Assembly: GCA_936440205.1 (NCBI GenBank)
Contig: OW387138.1
Coordinates: 52,405,526 to 52,469,525 of the forward strand
Reading direction: 5' to 3'
Length of the DNA: 64,000 nt
Source: Lepidonotus clava
Taxonomy: Eukaryota > Annelida > Polychaeta > Phyllodocida > Polynoidae
This document shows, one piece after another, positions 32,808 through 44,743 of the stretch. Under the pieces are notes generated by a model. It made no database searches, was not told the origin of the DNA, and saw nothing but the letters and a program-made list of their open reading frames with translations. The first letter of the stretch is position 1. Every line of letters begins with the position of its first letter. Position numbers and translations under genes: made by a program.

Positions 32808-32925
32808 AACATAAGTTACTTCGTAGACGTGACGGGGTGTAGACGGGGTAAGAGAGACTTTTACCATAAGTTACGTGCTAGCCGTGACAGGGTGTACATG
32901 GGGTATCAGCGACACCATGACCGCC
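32808..32925 (-). repeat. Tandem duplication of about 59 bp upstream of the five-exon gene
   Basis: Two diverged copies containing CATAAGTTAC, GTGACRGGGTGTA and a GGGGTA motif lie about 130-240 bp upstream of the start codon. They could carry duplicated promoter elements. Confidence 0.5.
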
Positions 32926-33382
32926 ACCCCTTTTGAGGCCTGTTACGTGTCAAGAAGTGTTAAGACTACCCCGCGGGCTGCGTGCCGCGGTACTCCTGTG
33001 AGGGACCTGACACAGAAGCTAGTTGACATGCGCCGCCTCAGATGGCCAACAGCTGGACGCGGTCATCATAGACGCGTGTCCCCGTGTCAAAAGCGACAGA
33101 AGTCATTTCAGATGAACCCCCTGTCGATCGGCTCTCTGAAGAAAATAGCGGCCTATTAGACGTGCTTCGCGCTACCCAGTGTAAAAACTTGTGAAGCCCC
33201 CGGCTAGAAGAAGTCGTTTTAGTTATACCTTACGTAGCGTTTAAGTTGTCGACCGAGGGTTAACTTTTCGCTAAAGACTAGACAAAGCCCTTACAGTACC
33301 TGGGGGGTTGTGAGGTCGTGGGGGGTGGGGGGTATAAGTATGTGCCTTTACTAGACACTGAACCATGGTTTAGAACAGCCAC

Positions 33383-33925
33383 TTGATGGCCATGGACATG
33401 AAGCGACTGTTAAACGCAAGTCTGCATCTGCGTCTTGTTCGGGAGGAAACGCCAGTGGTGAGACCTAGTCACCTCCCACCCGCGGACCAATCCGACCATC
33501 AGTGGCTGCTTCTGTTGTTAGTGATATACCTGGGGTGGAAATTTATTGGTATCTGCTCGAAATTGGCAGCAGGCTGTCGCTCGTTGGCGCAGGGTCAACG
33601 TCGGAGGGCTACAGTGCAGTGCTGTCTGAGGATCTACTGCCGATGGGAATCGCTCCTATTTCCACTGGCTCCCATTCCTGCCGAAATGGAAGCCGTAGGA
33701 AGTGCTGCCTGCCCACGAATGATCATCCAAAGACCGAGCATCCTGTCCAAGGCCCTGACCGTCGCCTGGTCGGGCCCACTCACGGTCCATCTGAATGGCA
33801 GCGACGAACCCTTGACGTTTGAACTCCGGCAAGAAGTCAAGATTCCTCGTACGGAGCGCGTGCGCCTGAACAAATTTTTCAGGCACAGACTTTGTAGAGC
33901 GAGCGTTTGCCTGATAGTAGTATGA
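33383..33925 (+). CDS. Unrecognised ORF ending at the left edge of the Polinton
   Basis: 180 codons from an ATG in fair context (GGCCATGGACATG), with a TATAAG about 50-60 bp upstream. The product has one hydrophobic stretch (WLLLLLVIYLGWKFIGI, about residues 38-55) and a basic C-terminal part. Its 3' end lies at the Polinton insertion point, so the insertion truncated whatever was there. The opposite strand is also open for about 75 codons, so the coding strand is uncertain. No family recognised. Confidence 0.3.
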   Translation: MMAMDMKRLLNASLHLRLVREETPVVRPSHLPPADQSDHQWLLLLLVIYLGWKFIGICSKLAAGCRSLAQGQRRRATVQCCLRIYCRWESLLFPLAPIPAEMEAVGSAACPRMIIQRPSILSKALTVAWSGPLTVHLNGSDEPLTFELRQEVKIPRTERVRLNKFFRHRLCRASVCLIVV

Positions 33926-34052
33926 TAGAGTCGCTGGCGCGCATAGTCAGTGCTACTAAGTAGGTCAGTAGGTCACTACGACCGAGTTTAGGTCTAAAAT
34001 AGGTTCATAGCTTAATAGAGACTTTGAATAATTAGGTCATTACGACCTACTT
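33916..34052 (+). repeat. Polinton left TIR
   Basis: 137 bp, pairs with 48942-49078 in inverse orientation with about 16 differences. Begins AGTAGTATGATAGAGTCGCT. Confidence 0.9.
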
Positions 34053-34110
34053 ATAAAAGCTATTTTTGTAATTAGGTCAGAGGTCAGAGGTTAGAAATAT
34101 TAGAAAACAG

Positions 34111-34235
34111 GGTCACTGAGAAAACATGTCAGGGGAAGAGCGCGTGGAACGACGTGGAGACCTGAGGCCGTAAGGCTGGAGGTCTGCACGTCGTTCCTCA
34201 ACGCGCTCTTCCCCTGGCATGCTTTCTCAGGGACC
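34111..34235. repeat. Long hairpin A inside the Polinton left end
   Basis: Arms of about 55 nt (GGTCACTGAG...GGGGAAGAGCGCGT and inverse) fold with few mismatches around a short GC-rich loop. The centre (GAACGACGTGGAGACCT) resembles the centre of hairpin B. Not part of any ORF. Confidence 0.85.
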
Positions 34236-34283
34236 ATATATTCCGGTTACGGATAAAATATTACATATGTTCTGATATTTTAT

Positions 34284-34421
34284 TTGCAAAGGGGGCGGTG
34301 CGGGCATTCCATGGGAGGGCTGTTTTAGGAATGAGGTGGAGACCGGAGGCACGGCCGGAGGTCTCCACCTCATTCCTAAAACAAACCCTCCCATGGGCTG
34401 CGCGCACCGCCCCCTTTGCAA
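34284..34421. repeat. Long hairpin B inside the Polinton left end
   Basis: Arms of about 62 nt (TTGCAAAGGGGGCGGTGCG...GAATGAGGTGGAGACC and inverse) fold around GGAGGCACGG. Same layout as hairpin A, 48 bp away, suggesting that one derives from the other. Confidence 0.85.
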
Positions 34422-34738
34422 TTTTATCACTTATACTATTACTATTCGATTCGATTATATCTACTTTATGTGTATGTATTCGTTTAATATGATTTTGATA
34501 AAGTTTCGTCTTCATATTCATTAAATAATATTCGTATAGAAAACTGAATATAGAGTTTTCGTGTTTATATTCATTAAATAATATACGTATAGAAAACACA
34601 ACATATAAAATCCATTTATAAGTTTTATTCATTAGAAACATAATTATATAGAAACATATTTACAGTGTCACAGATACATGGTGTAATCTTTTATTTACAT
34701 TGAAACTGTTCACAAAGTAAAAAATATATAATACAAAA

Positions 34739-35638
34739 TCATTTACACTGTTGGCATAAGAAAACATTGTTTCCGTTGCCTGGTAATAAACAAATTAAAC
34801 AATGAGAACAGTTTCGGGCAAGTGTCCTTATCTTCGGCTGTTTCAGTTTCTCTTTGTTCCATGTGTGAGTGTATACATATGTGTGATGAGGATTTCTGAC
34901 GGATTTAGCAATGGTATGGTGAAAGAGAGACTGTGCTTTGAAAAAGTTACAGTCTACTTCATTCGCCAACACATTATGACCGAAAACAGGATTCATTTGC
35001 ACCTGGTATGAAAAGAAATTTTCGATGGCCTGAATGTAAATTGATTTCAGCTCACAGTGTAGTTGTATACATGTAAAACAGAACAAAGGACCAACACAAG
35101 TGACATCGGAATCACGGATTCGACATTTACAAAAGGCCTGTGAAACGGCTGTCACTTTATGTTGCTCAATGAAAACCATAAGTGACTTTACACTGTTGAC
35201 GGTGTATCTGGTAGTAACTCTGAAACATGAGTCTTGATGATGTTGATACACCGCCAAACAGTAGTCCTTGTGGTTATCGCCGTTGATAAGCTGGCTCGTT
35301 GCGAAACTATACCCGTCCCACATAGCTTCTGTAAAAGTGGAACAGGATCGCGTCGTACCAGTGGTGTGGTCTACAGTACTAACATGGTGTGGTTTCAGAT
35401 AAAAGTCGCTGTACTGTGCGGGGATAATCTCCCAAAAGAAATATCCACTACATCCGCAAAGTACAGCGACTATCATTTTTGGGTATAAGTTGAAAATTAA
35501 TGTCTGCTTATGGATAGTTAGAGTCGAGAGTACTATCCGGAGATTCAGGTCGTGACTCAGCAATATTGAGGAATGATAAATCGAGACCCCAACTAAGTGT
35601 GGTCTCGTTATCATTTGTTGATGAATCATTGCTTGCAA
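34739..35638 (-). CDS. Polinton ORF of unknown function, cysteine-rich C terminus
   Basis: 299 codons on the minus strand between the left-end hairpins and the polymerase. The C-terminal part has a possible metal-binding Cys pattern (NCSHCLICLLPG ... FLCQQCK), and another Cys cluster lies mid-protein (CKCRIRDSDVTC). No match to integrase, ATPase or capsid families was recognised. Confidence 0.5.
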   Translation of the reverse strand: MQAMIHQQMITRPHLVGVSIYHSSILLSHDLNLRIVLSTLTIHKQTLIFNLYPKMIVAVLCGCSGYFFWEIIPAQYSDFYLKPHHVSTVDHTTGTTRSCSTFTEAMWDGYSFATSQLINGDNHKDYCLAVYQHHQDSCFRVTTRYTVNSVKSLMVFIEQHKVTAVSQAFCKCRIRDSDVTCVGPLFCFTCIQLHCELKSIYIQAIENFFSYQVQMNPVFGHNVLANEVDCNFFKAQSLFHHTIAKSVRNPHHTYVYTHTWNKEKLKQPKIRTLARNCSHCLICLLPGNGNNVFLCQQCK

Positions 35639-35639
35639 A

Positions 35640-36300
35640 ATCGATTAGGAAATCCGAATAGCTGCTGTCACTCATATTGAAGCTGTAATATAATACTTGA
35701 AACTATGGCTACACTAAGCAACTAGATGAATAAAATATGGGTAGCCAGTTATTTTTGTAGTATTTACTATTTAGTATGTACTAAGAAAATAACTGGTAGT
35801 GGGTAGACACCTGAAATTTCTCTGTGATTCGCTGAGATTTTTCGCTGCCGGGAGTTCTACCCTAGATAAAGCCATGCATAAAGCTATGCATTTTTTTGGT
35901 TTCTGTGAGATATTGTATAATTTTTTTAATTTTTTTTTTCATTTTTATAATTTTTTAAAGTTTTTTTCATTTTCTTAGACAAATATTTATATTTCAAGCG
36001 TTTTTTTGTCTCTATGTGAGATTTTGTATAATTTTATTTTTATTTTTATTATAATTTTAAAGTTTTTTCTTTTTTCTTAAACAATTATTTCTTTTTTTAA
36101 ATTTCAACTTTTGAATATTTTTTTTTTAAAACAGCGGTTATATAAATGATATGTACAGGTTTAATTTTCTTTTTATTTTATATTTTTTTATATTTTTATA
36201 TTTTATATTTTTTTGTTGGAGTATTTCCTTCATAAATGATATATTTCGTAGTTATAAGTCTGTTATTTTTCAGAATTAAAGAATATTTACAACATGATTG
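35640..36300. other. AT-rich, poly(T)-rich spacer in the Polinton
   Basis: Low-complexity T/A runs (35900-36240) separate the 299-codon ORF from the polymerase. Nothing else seen. Confidence 0.5.
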
Positions 36301-36308
36301 CCGAACTC

Positions 36309-39300
36309 CTAGATATCTAAGGGTATCGTGCTCACACCGTCTTCACAAGTTTTTCTTTTTATATATTGATAACTTAATCCTCTCTTTTTCTGTTTGTATG
36401 TTATTATATGATGATCTACAACTTTGAAACCAGTGTTAACGGTGTCCATCGTGATTTGTGTTTCGAGTACGGTGTTAAAAGATTCCATGTCAAGTATGTT
36501 TTGTTTCTGTATCACACGTTTACAGCTAGTTTTCTTTTCCTTTCCATGACCGATATAGCATTTTGAATTTAGTGAAGTCATTTCATCTCCTTCCCATTCA
36601 ATTTTGAATAGTCCTGGGGTCCGTTTGTCATATTTTTCTCTTTCTTTACAACATGGTTGTGGAAACCATGGTAAATTATTTGTTTTCGCTATTATATATT
36701 GTTCTCTGTGATGTTCATTATCACAAGATTCTGATGGTAACCATAAGTGTCGTTCTCTATAATAGGCTTCTCTTTTTTCTGGAATTATTAATTCATCTAA
36801 AGTCTGTGCGCTGAGTGCAAAATACAGACTATCTGTATCCATTTCACAGAGTTCAAAGTCAGATTCTTCAATGTACTTTGATAAGAAGTCGTAGTAAAAT
36901 TGTAACATTTTCAGTTTTGCGTATTGATATACCATGAAACCTATTTGAACTGGAAGGTCGTATGTTATTGACTTAGGGAGTGATGAGACTTCACATGTAT
37001 CTTCACACAAGTCTTGGACATCTTGTACTGTCCAGTGGAGAGCTATTCTAGCGGTTTTTTCTGGTGTCATATATCGAGTGTTTGTGAAGTTTTGTTTGTT
37101 ACAAATCGTTTTTCCATATGAACTGTTAGGAGTTTGTAGAGGTCAGAGAGAATTTTACAGTCAGGGTTTTTGTCCCCTTTTCTTCGTGCCTCTGTTACTT
37201 GATCAACAAATGAGAGAAACGATTTCTGTGGTATGTATTCAACTAGTAAGTGAACTTTTGTTACGATTAAGCCTTTTTCTAAATACCATTTAAGTAGTGG
37301 TGAACCTAATAAAATATTTTTTGCAAAATAACTTCCGATTAATTGACGTTGTGGTCTTTTCACTCTATCGTTCTTTAATAGATGTTGTTTCATGTGTTCT
37401 CCTACATCATCTCTTGACACCATTGTATTTTTGAAAATGGGCATCATTTCTTCAAATTTAAATTTAAGGTGATCAGGTGTGTGTATGTCCACCGATACTA
37501 GTCCAAAAATAGTCCCATTTTTTACGCCGTTTATTATATCTATTTCAGAAAGGGTATTGTGTGTGTTTGGAATCGGTATGCTCCACAGTGATTTACATGC
37601 TATAACACTGTTGTTGTTATTCTTGTCTTTGTTCCAGTCACATTTGTATTTCTCAATGACAGTATAACCTATTAGTTCTAGATACAGTGTTGTTTTAAGA
37701 GTTTGTCGACATCTTTCTGACATTAGTTTACGGCCTTTATCAGTAGAAAGAGTGTTTTTATTCATGTGACACACGTGCCCATGCCAGTAGCAACCATGAA
37801 ATTGATACACGTTTTTTGTATCTGGAACCAGTCCGTCCACTCGAACTCTTTTTGTACCCACACTAACTTCCCCATGGTTATAAGCATGTAGTATTTTAAC
37901 TTTGTCTGTAATCTCTCGAAACCGCAACCATTCTGTTGCAGCGCGACTGACTTTTTGAGATTGTTCAGGTTTGTAATTGTTACTACTTCTGCGGACTACA
38001 AAGTACCCCGTACAGTGTTCTTCACCCATACATTTAAGGTAAAGACTGTTTGCATCTACTCCTATGATATGACGGCACACTTTACTTAATGGTCCGAATG
38101 ACCTTCCCCGTATTCTCGCACGCCTGCTTTTTGATGTCTATGAAATATAATCGATGGACCACCTACCAAATTGCTTCTAATTAATTTGTGCACATCTTTG
38201 TCTGCCTCTGAGAATATAATGTAAGGAAGGGTGTTTGATGATGTGTTATCAAATAGAAATTTTAGTGTAAGCCCTGGAAGAGTCAGACCATCTTTGAACA
38301 TATCTATTCCTCTTCCACTGAAAAATTTCATGTGTTGGTTTATAGCTTTGACAAAAGGTTCTACATCTTTGTAATTGTAATATATTAGATAATCTCTGAA
38401 AGTTGTCATTCCATTATCTTTCCACACTTTCTTACACTTGGCATAGTCTTCCTCTGATATAGAAGTACCCGTAAGTGAACTATAGAAAGCTGAGCGAGGT
38501 GGAAGTTTTAAGTTCCCTAGTTTTCTAGTTGATGTCATCCACTCATATGGAAAGAACCCTTTACTTTCATCTTGTAGGAAAGCTTTTAAATAGCTAGCAT
38601 AGGAGTATCTGGGAGCTAGATAATTTAACATGTCTAAATAAACACAGTTCTCTGTGTAGACAGCTATGTATTGATTACTCCTTTTTATGGTTTTCATCTC
38701 AGCTGTTTGCTTCTTTGCATAAAAGGAATGGAAATCTCGCTTTATTAGATTTAAGTCGTAGCGACCAGAATTGAAACCTATGACAGGTACTCTGTAAATA
38801 TAGTTCATAAGACGAATTTTGATTTTATCTATTCTGTGCGAGGTTTTATTACTACCCTTTTTTCCTATGCTCTTCATTAGTGATTTAGGCACTTTTTTTC
38901 CTTCAGCAATCTCGTTTTTCTTATACTTTTCAAGCTTTTTTATTATGTGAGAGAAACGTGTTTCTACAACAGTTCCTATTTTTTCAACTAACTTTTGTAT
39001 GTAATCCAGTGTGTCGTGAACTATTTCATCATTTTCTCCATCACTTTTTCTTATGAAACAAACTGGTTTTTCCCATTCTGGAAAGTCACTTGCTACACTA
39101 GATGAAAGCGGTACATGATGTGATTCGACTATTGTGTTAGTTGTCTGAACATCACCTTTTGTTTTGTGAGAAAAATAACTTTCGAAATCATACACAATTT
39201 TGTATGGATATATTCGAAGTTCAGCTGGTACTTTTATACCTAGCTCCTCCAGTCTATCAAATACAGATGGTTTGTTTCTGTAAATACCACCTTTGTAGAT

Positions 39301-40230
39301 GAATTTAACTTGCGTACAGTCGCTTTTTATGTTAGTGTGTCTCTTAAGATTATACTCTGTTTCAAAGAGTCTTCTACACTTACGACACATGTGGAACTGT
39401 GAATATTTATTTAGATCGTTTACTAGACTGAAGTGATGGTCGTATAGATTTAGTGTCATAACTTTAGACTCATCCTCAACACTCATTAAATTTCCCTTTA
39501 TACATTTTAATGTACAAGGTGTTCCCCTTTTAACTTTCTTTTTCTTGGAAGTGCTACTCTTCTTAGGAATGAGTGAAAACACTCTTATCATAATGTTGTA
39601 TTTGGCTTCTATCTGGGTCAAGGCCTTAATTGAAATGCCTCTGAATGATACTTTAGTTTCATCAGGAAAACATTCTTGAAGTAGTCTTTCACAGTGGGAT
39701 GTGTTTTTGAAAAGAAAATACGACAGACATCTAAAAAAACACAGGTAGTCTTTGTACACCCGTTTGCTCTTTGGATTACGATGGAAATGTTGTAACCCCC
39801 GTCTACGTAGGAAATTCGGAATTGTATCCAATCTTCCTATTAGACCATCCTCTCTACCTTGAACCCTTACTATGTAGATGTTTGCGTTTACATTACCCAC
39901 TGGTCTCCATCTTGTGTCAGTTCTATTGACACTCCATTCTTTATCGCGTAAAAAACTTATTACATCTTGCAAGTCAGAATCATTTTTAATATGTCTGTAA
40001 TTGCTTTGCTGTCCGTGCTCTAACCAAAATAAAGAGGAGTTATTCACTGAAGGATGATAATACATAACTTCTCTATCTTCTGTATAAATCTTTTCTTCGG
40101 CAGTTTCTGTTGTTCCTACATTAAGTCTTTCAAGTAATGCACCTAAAGATATAGCTAGTCTATATTCGAAAACTTGGTTCTGATGTATTTTGTTAATAGC
40201 CTCTATTATCTCTTCAACTGTTTCTTTCAT
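36309..40230 (-). pseudogene. Polinton protein-primed DNA polymerase B (fossil)
   Basis: About 1300 codons of family-B polymerase sequence on the minus strand, running from 40230 to 36309. Exonuclease motifs: YDFESYF (Exo I), VIGFNSGRYDLNLIK (Exo II) and YYNYKDVEPFVKAI (Exo III). Polymerase motif A is DANSLYL, and motif C is DTDSLYF near the C terminus. The N-terminal region ahead of the exonuclease corresponds to the terminal-protein part used to prime synthesis. Length and motif order are as expected for the family. The gene is broken in a few places. Confidence 0.9.
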
Positions 40231-40768
40231 GTTCAGAGTTGAGAGTCTGACATTGAAAATTTATTGAACGCTTCCTAGGAGAACTAAACAGTTTGCGATT
40301 GACTTAAAGTTTTTAACATAAGTGTCGTGATACCACCAATAACTACCTATAGTTGATGGCATTACTGTTGTTTCTATATCATACTGTTCTCTGACGCATG
40401 TAGGTGAAGAACAGATAACCTTTCCAGAATGTAAAGAAAAATTGCGAGGACGACGTGGCACGTTACACATCTACATAATACATAATAACTATATAAAATA
40501 TTCACTTATGTTCTAGCTAGTTATATAAAAGCTGACTAAATATTTTTTGTTTGAAGCTAACTATGTGTTACACTAACTATGCGCTAGGTGAATATATAAA
40601 AAGCTGACTAAATATTTTCTTTGAAGCTAGCTAATATAATATCTACAGCATGATTAAATGTTTTCTGTGTATATATGTATATAGGCAACCACACCACACC
40701 ATGTATAGTTACTGATATGTTGTAAACCACACCTACCTGCCCTTGGTCATTACATCATGTTCTGTGAT

Positions 40769-41148
40769 CTATTCGGACTGCTTTAAGTCATTCAGGATCT
40801 TTGGTCCGAGCGTGCTAACCAAGTCGAAGAACAGTGCGTATGGCACGGTGTGCCCCTGGTCTTTCGGAGGTGCGTCGTGCACCCCGCCCGAGTTGACCCG
40901 TTTCTCCAGCTGCTCCACGTAGTGGCGGGACCCCAGATGGATCTTGGCCTTCCCCTGGTAGGTGGTGACGATGACCGAGATCTCTGAGATTGTTGATCTC
41001 CTGGACATAAGGCTTAATAGTCGGGATGCCCTGTTCCGCTTCACCTGAGGCACGTTCGTACTGCTGGATGATCGTTTTTGCGGTGTCGAGAAGGTTCTGG
41101 AAGCCTGTCTTGCTCAAGTTGGGTAAGGTCAAAATGAACAAGAGGTTC
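40769..41148 (-). pseudogene. Polinton protein of unknown function, part beyond the LINE-C insertion
   Basis: Minus-strand coding-like sequence (LTLPNLSKTGFQNLLDTAKTI, TTYQGKAKIHLGSRHYVEQL) lying on the far side of LINE-C from the ORF at 43782-44617. It appears to belong to the same Polinton gene region. No family recognised; it is broken. Confidence 0.5.
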
Positions 41149-41153
41149 TAAAA

Positions 41154-43606
41154 TTGTGTACGGAGATTGATTTATCTAAATCATCTGCTATTGAAAATAT
41201 TCCTACTAAAATCTTTAAAATTGCATTTATGGAATTAAGTCAACAACTGACATATCTATTTAATTTGTCATTTAGTACAAGTACTTTTCCAAAACGTTGG
41301 AAGCTAGGAACCATTACACCCCTGTTTAAAGATGGTGACAAAAATAGTTGCAACAATTACAGACCTGTATCTCTGCTGCCATTGCCTGGTAAATTAATTG
41401 AAAAAATTGTCCATAATAGGATATATTTCTTTCTTGAAGACCATCAGATTCTTGCAAAAAATCAAGGAGGATTTAGGAAAAATCATTCAACAATAAACTC
41501 AATAGCTATATTTTTAAACAAGATATATGAACCAATAAATTCAAAGAACATTACCATTGCAACCTTCATCGATTTTTCAAAAGTTTTTGATACTGTTTCA
41601 CATAACATTTTGATTAAAAAACTAGAAAATTTAGGGATTCAAAATAAACCAATTCAATGGATTAAAAGTTATCTGTGGCAAAGGCAGCAAAGGCTCATTC
41701 TTAATAATAAATTTTTATACTTATGAGAAAATAAAATGTGGAGTTCCGCAGGGCTCAGTATTGGGACCTTTACTCTTTTTAGTTTATATTAATGATTTGT
41801 ACAATGTGATTGATTTATGTGAGATCTTTATGTATGCTGATGATACAGTACTCATATCAACAGCAGAAAAAGAAGTAGATGCACAAGTGTTACTTCAAAA
41901 TGATTTAAACAAATTGATAAATTGGAGTGTTTGCAATAAATTATCAATTAATATTAAAAAAAACAAATGTATGATCATGGGATCTAATCACAAAGTTAAA
42001 AATTGTAATCCTACTCCTCTGTTTATTGGAACTCAAGCAATAGATTTTGTACATCAGTACAAATATTTAGGGGTAATACTAGATAGTACTCTGTCTTTTA
42101 AATCCTATTTGAATTATGTTGTCAAGTCAGTTGCCTATAAAATCAATTTACTATGTAAAATTCGAAAGTTTATAAATACTCAAGCAGCAATAACTATTTA
42201 TAAAACTATGATCTTACCATATTTGGACTATGGTGATATTCTTTACCATAAGGCCAATCAACAACTACTTGATAAAATTCAACGGCTTCAAAACAGAGGA
42301 CTAGGAGTATGTATTAATTACAGTCATGAAAACTTATGTACTCAGGACCTACATGCCTATGCAAACCCAGCAAACACACAACGTTCAGACAATGTTTTGC
42401 AACATTACCTTTTCACAACATTCAATGAAAAACGTGGTAGCAACGTTGCTACAACGTAATTCACAATGTTTTCACGACACATACTTGCAACATTGCAAAA
42501 TGACGTTGTGACAACGTAATTTTCACAACATTGTGACAACATTACTTTCACAACGTTGTAACAATGTTGGATGGCAACATAATAGCAACCTTCAGGTGGC
42601 ACCACCATCTGAAATGCACAGGAATTGAAAAAAACGTTTTTTACTTGTTGCAATTTAGGACAAGAATTTGATTTTTTTTCAAACAAAATTCATAATCAAG
42701 GTACCCTAAATGAGAGAACATTGTTTATATTCATAAGACCTTGTTGTGATGAAATATTATGGTATGTGGAGGGGTATTGAAATAAAAGGTTAAGTAAAAC
42801 ACCTTTTTTGTACTTTGCCAACATGGTAGGGTTTCTTTAGCCTTAGGATTTAAGTTTGTAAATGCAACAGGTCATTAACCTGAAATGATCTAACATACAT
42901 AATCATTTTGTTGGATTCTAGATGCAAAATGCAATCTCAAATCAAAATATGGAATCATTAATAAAGACTGCCTTTATTTCTTATCATTCTTTTATGTTAT
43001 TCATAATTGATTTTTTTTTTTTACTTATAATAAAGCTTTGGGGGCATCACAAAATGATAATGAGATCATTAGGGAACAGAAATGTCAGACCAAATGTATT
43101 ACACATTATAAATAGTATTCATGAATATTAAATGTATTATTTATATTGTTACAAACAAAGTTGTAAAAAGGTTGTGAGAAGGTGACACTACAACGTTGGG
43201 TACAACGTTGCTGCAACCTTTCTGGGAGTCCACAAATTTATGTTGTAACAATGTAAATTTGCAACGTTGTTACAACCAAAGTGCAACATTGTAGCAATGT
43301 TGTAGCAACGTAAAATTGTTAGCTGGGAAGGTACCCTTTTTGATAAATAGAAGAAATGCACATGCTTTGAATTTTATGTTTAAGCAAAAAACAAATGTAC
43401 TATATACGGACAATAGAGTTATTAATACTAGAGCCCATGATGCTATTTTATTTAAAACCATCAAGCCTCACAGTGAATTGGTTAAGCTAAATATTTTTTA
43501 TTATGGGGCATTAAAATGGAATACTCTGGATGTACCAATACGTAAAATCGAGACATATTCCAAATTTAAAAATGAGCAAAAAAATAGATCCTTAAATCAA
43601 ATTTGA
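41154..43606 (+). pseudogene. LINE-C reverse transcriptase fragment
   Basis: Starts inside the RT domain (KSSAIENIPTKIFKIAF), then NNYRPVSLLPLPGKLIEK, GGFRKNHSTINS, FIDFSKVFDTVSH, CGVPQGSVLGPLLF and catalytic MYADDTVL at about 41835. A frame change lies between 41726 and 41761. The reading is interrupted at 42366-43327 by a DNA transposon and resumes with VPFLINRRNAHALNFMFK to the stop at 43604-43606. No endonuclease or ORF1 is present. Confidence 0.85.
42366..43327. mobile_element. 962-bp inverted-repeat element rich in ACAACGTTG motifs
   Basis: The ends CCCAGCAAAC and GTTAGCTGGG (inverse CCCAGCTAAC) form a short TIR. Both ends are packed with ACAACGTTG/CAACATTG repeats in both orientations; the middle is AT-rich with no ORF. 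If AA is the target duplication, removing the insert brings the flanking RT reading back into frame, which fixes the borders. Superfamily not assigned. Confidence 0.75.
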
Positions 43607-43781
43607 ATATACTGTATTTTATGCTTCTCATTACAAGGGATAAATTACCATGTATTGATATTCATATTGTCTATATAAATTATATCCTGACAATATCTGT
43701 GTTTCTGTACTGGAACGTAGTAGGTAACTACCATTGTCCATACACATAAAAATAATGCTTCTATAATTTAAAATCGTACTT

Positions 43782-44617
43782 ACCCCTACAGGATCAGGTG
43801 GCCCATACATGTGGATGCAGGTGTTCTTGAAGGCGTCACTGTTGAGGAAATACACCTTCTTAGCTTGCGTGATGTAACCGTCCTTGTAGTCGCCGTCCAA
43901 TTCCAGTGGCCAGAACAATCCGGTCAGGTCCAATATAGGCGAGAGAGGAGCGGCTTTACTCTGCTGTGCCTGTAGCTCCTTCAAGACCGCATCAGCATAC
44001 TGCTTCGCTAGTTCAACGTCCACTGCCACTGGTTCACCTTTCTTTGCACGAGGTTTCCGTTCACCAGCAGGGTTCCGTTTTCTCGGCGGTGCCTTTTTCT
44101 TGTCTGTTGGTTCTCCCTCCGACTCTTCTTCGATGGTGATCGGTACCGAAAGAGCTTCGCCGTCTTTCGGTGGTGGCACGTTTTTTTTGTTGGAGTCGTC
44201 TTGGAGGGTAGCGGCGGCGATGGCGGCGGTGGCGATTGTGGCGGTGACAGCGTCAGTCACAGGTGCAGGTGGCTCGGGATTCCACAGATCAGAAATATCG
44301 TTGTATAGACTGGCATCAACAGCGTTGACGGGGATGGACGTGTCTTCGCCTACATCTGTCATATAGCCGGATTGAGTGTCCATGGACGAATCTGTCGCAT
44401 ATCCCCCAACTGCAGCACGAACGTAACCGGCGTCTTCTCTCGATGGAAACACTCGGTATTGATCAAAGTATTCATCAATGACCGAATTTCCAGGAGGCGC
44501 CTGCTTCGGAAGGCCCTCCTGAGCGGAGGAAGCTGAGGTCTTTCCACGAGCAGTCAAACTTCTACGTCCCATCATGAGAGTGTTGAGAAGACTCCAGCCC
44601 ATGAGTCTTTTATACAA
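43782..44617 (-). CDS. Polinton ORF of unknown function, acidic/basic low-complexity middle
   Basis: About 278 codons on the minus strand ending against LINE-C. Contains an Ala/Thr-rich and then Lys/Arg-rich stretch (KKKAPPRKRNPAGERKPRAK) and a more globular end (DLTGLFWPLELDGDYKDGY). It sits between polymerase and capsid genes, a position where structural or unassigned Polinton genes occur. Family not recognised. Confidence 0.45.
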
Positions 44618-44743
44618 AAGTTTACTATCAACGTCGATTAAACGTAGGACGGTTTTTCCAATTTCACAAAGTTTTTCATGAGCGTCGTCCGTAATTTTAT
44701 TCGTATTTTGTTTTGTTACCGATAAGTAGATATCACTGAGTAC

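Larger units (their letters stand above)
41150..43777 (+). mobile_element. LINE-C: 5'-truncated CR1/Jockey-like LINE inserted in the Polinton
   Basis: Reverse-transcriptase part only, followed by a short 3' UTR. TAAAATTGT at 41149-41157 and TAAAATCGT at 43769-43777 form a 9-bp target duplication with one difference. The RT is more diverged from LINE-A and LINE-B than an allelic copy would be. It postdates the Polinton and is itself split by an inverted-repeat element at 42366-43327. Confidence 0.8.

Noticed and set aside
35880-36240. Poly(T)-rich stretch as a possible LINE or SINE tail
   Set aside because: Runs of T and A recur over 350 bp without a signal AATAAA or coding remnant beside them; simple AT-rich spacer.
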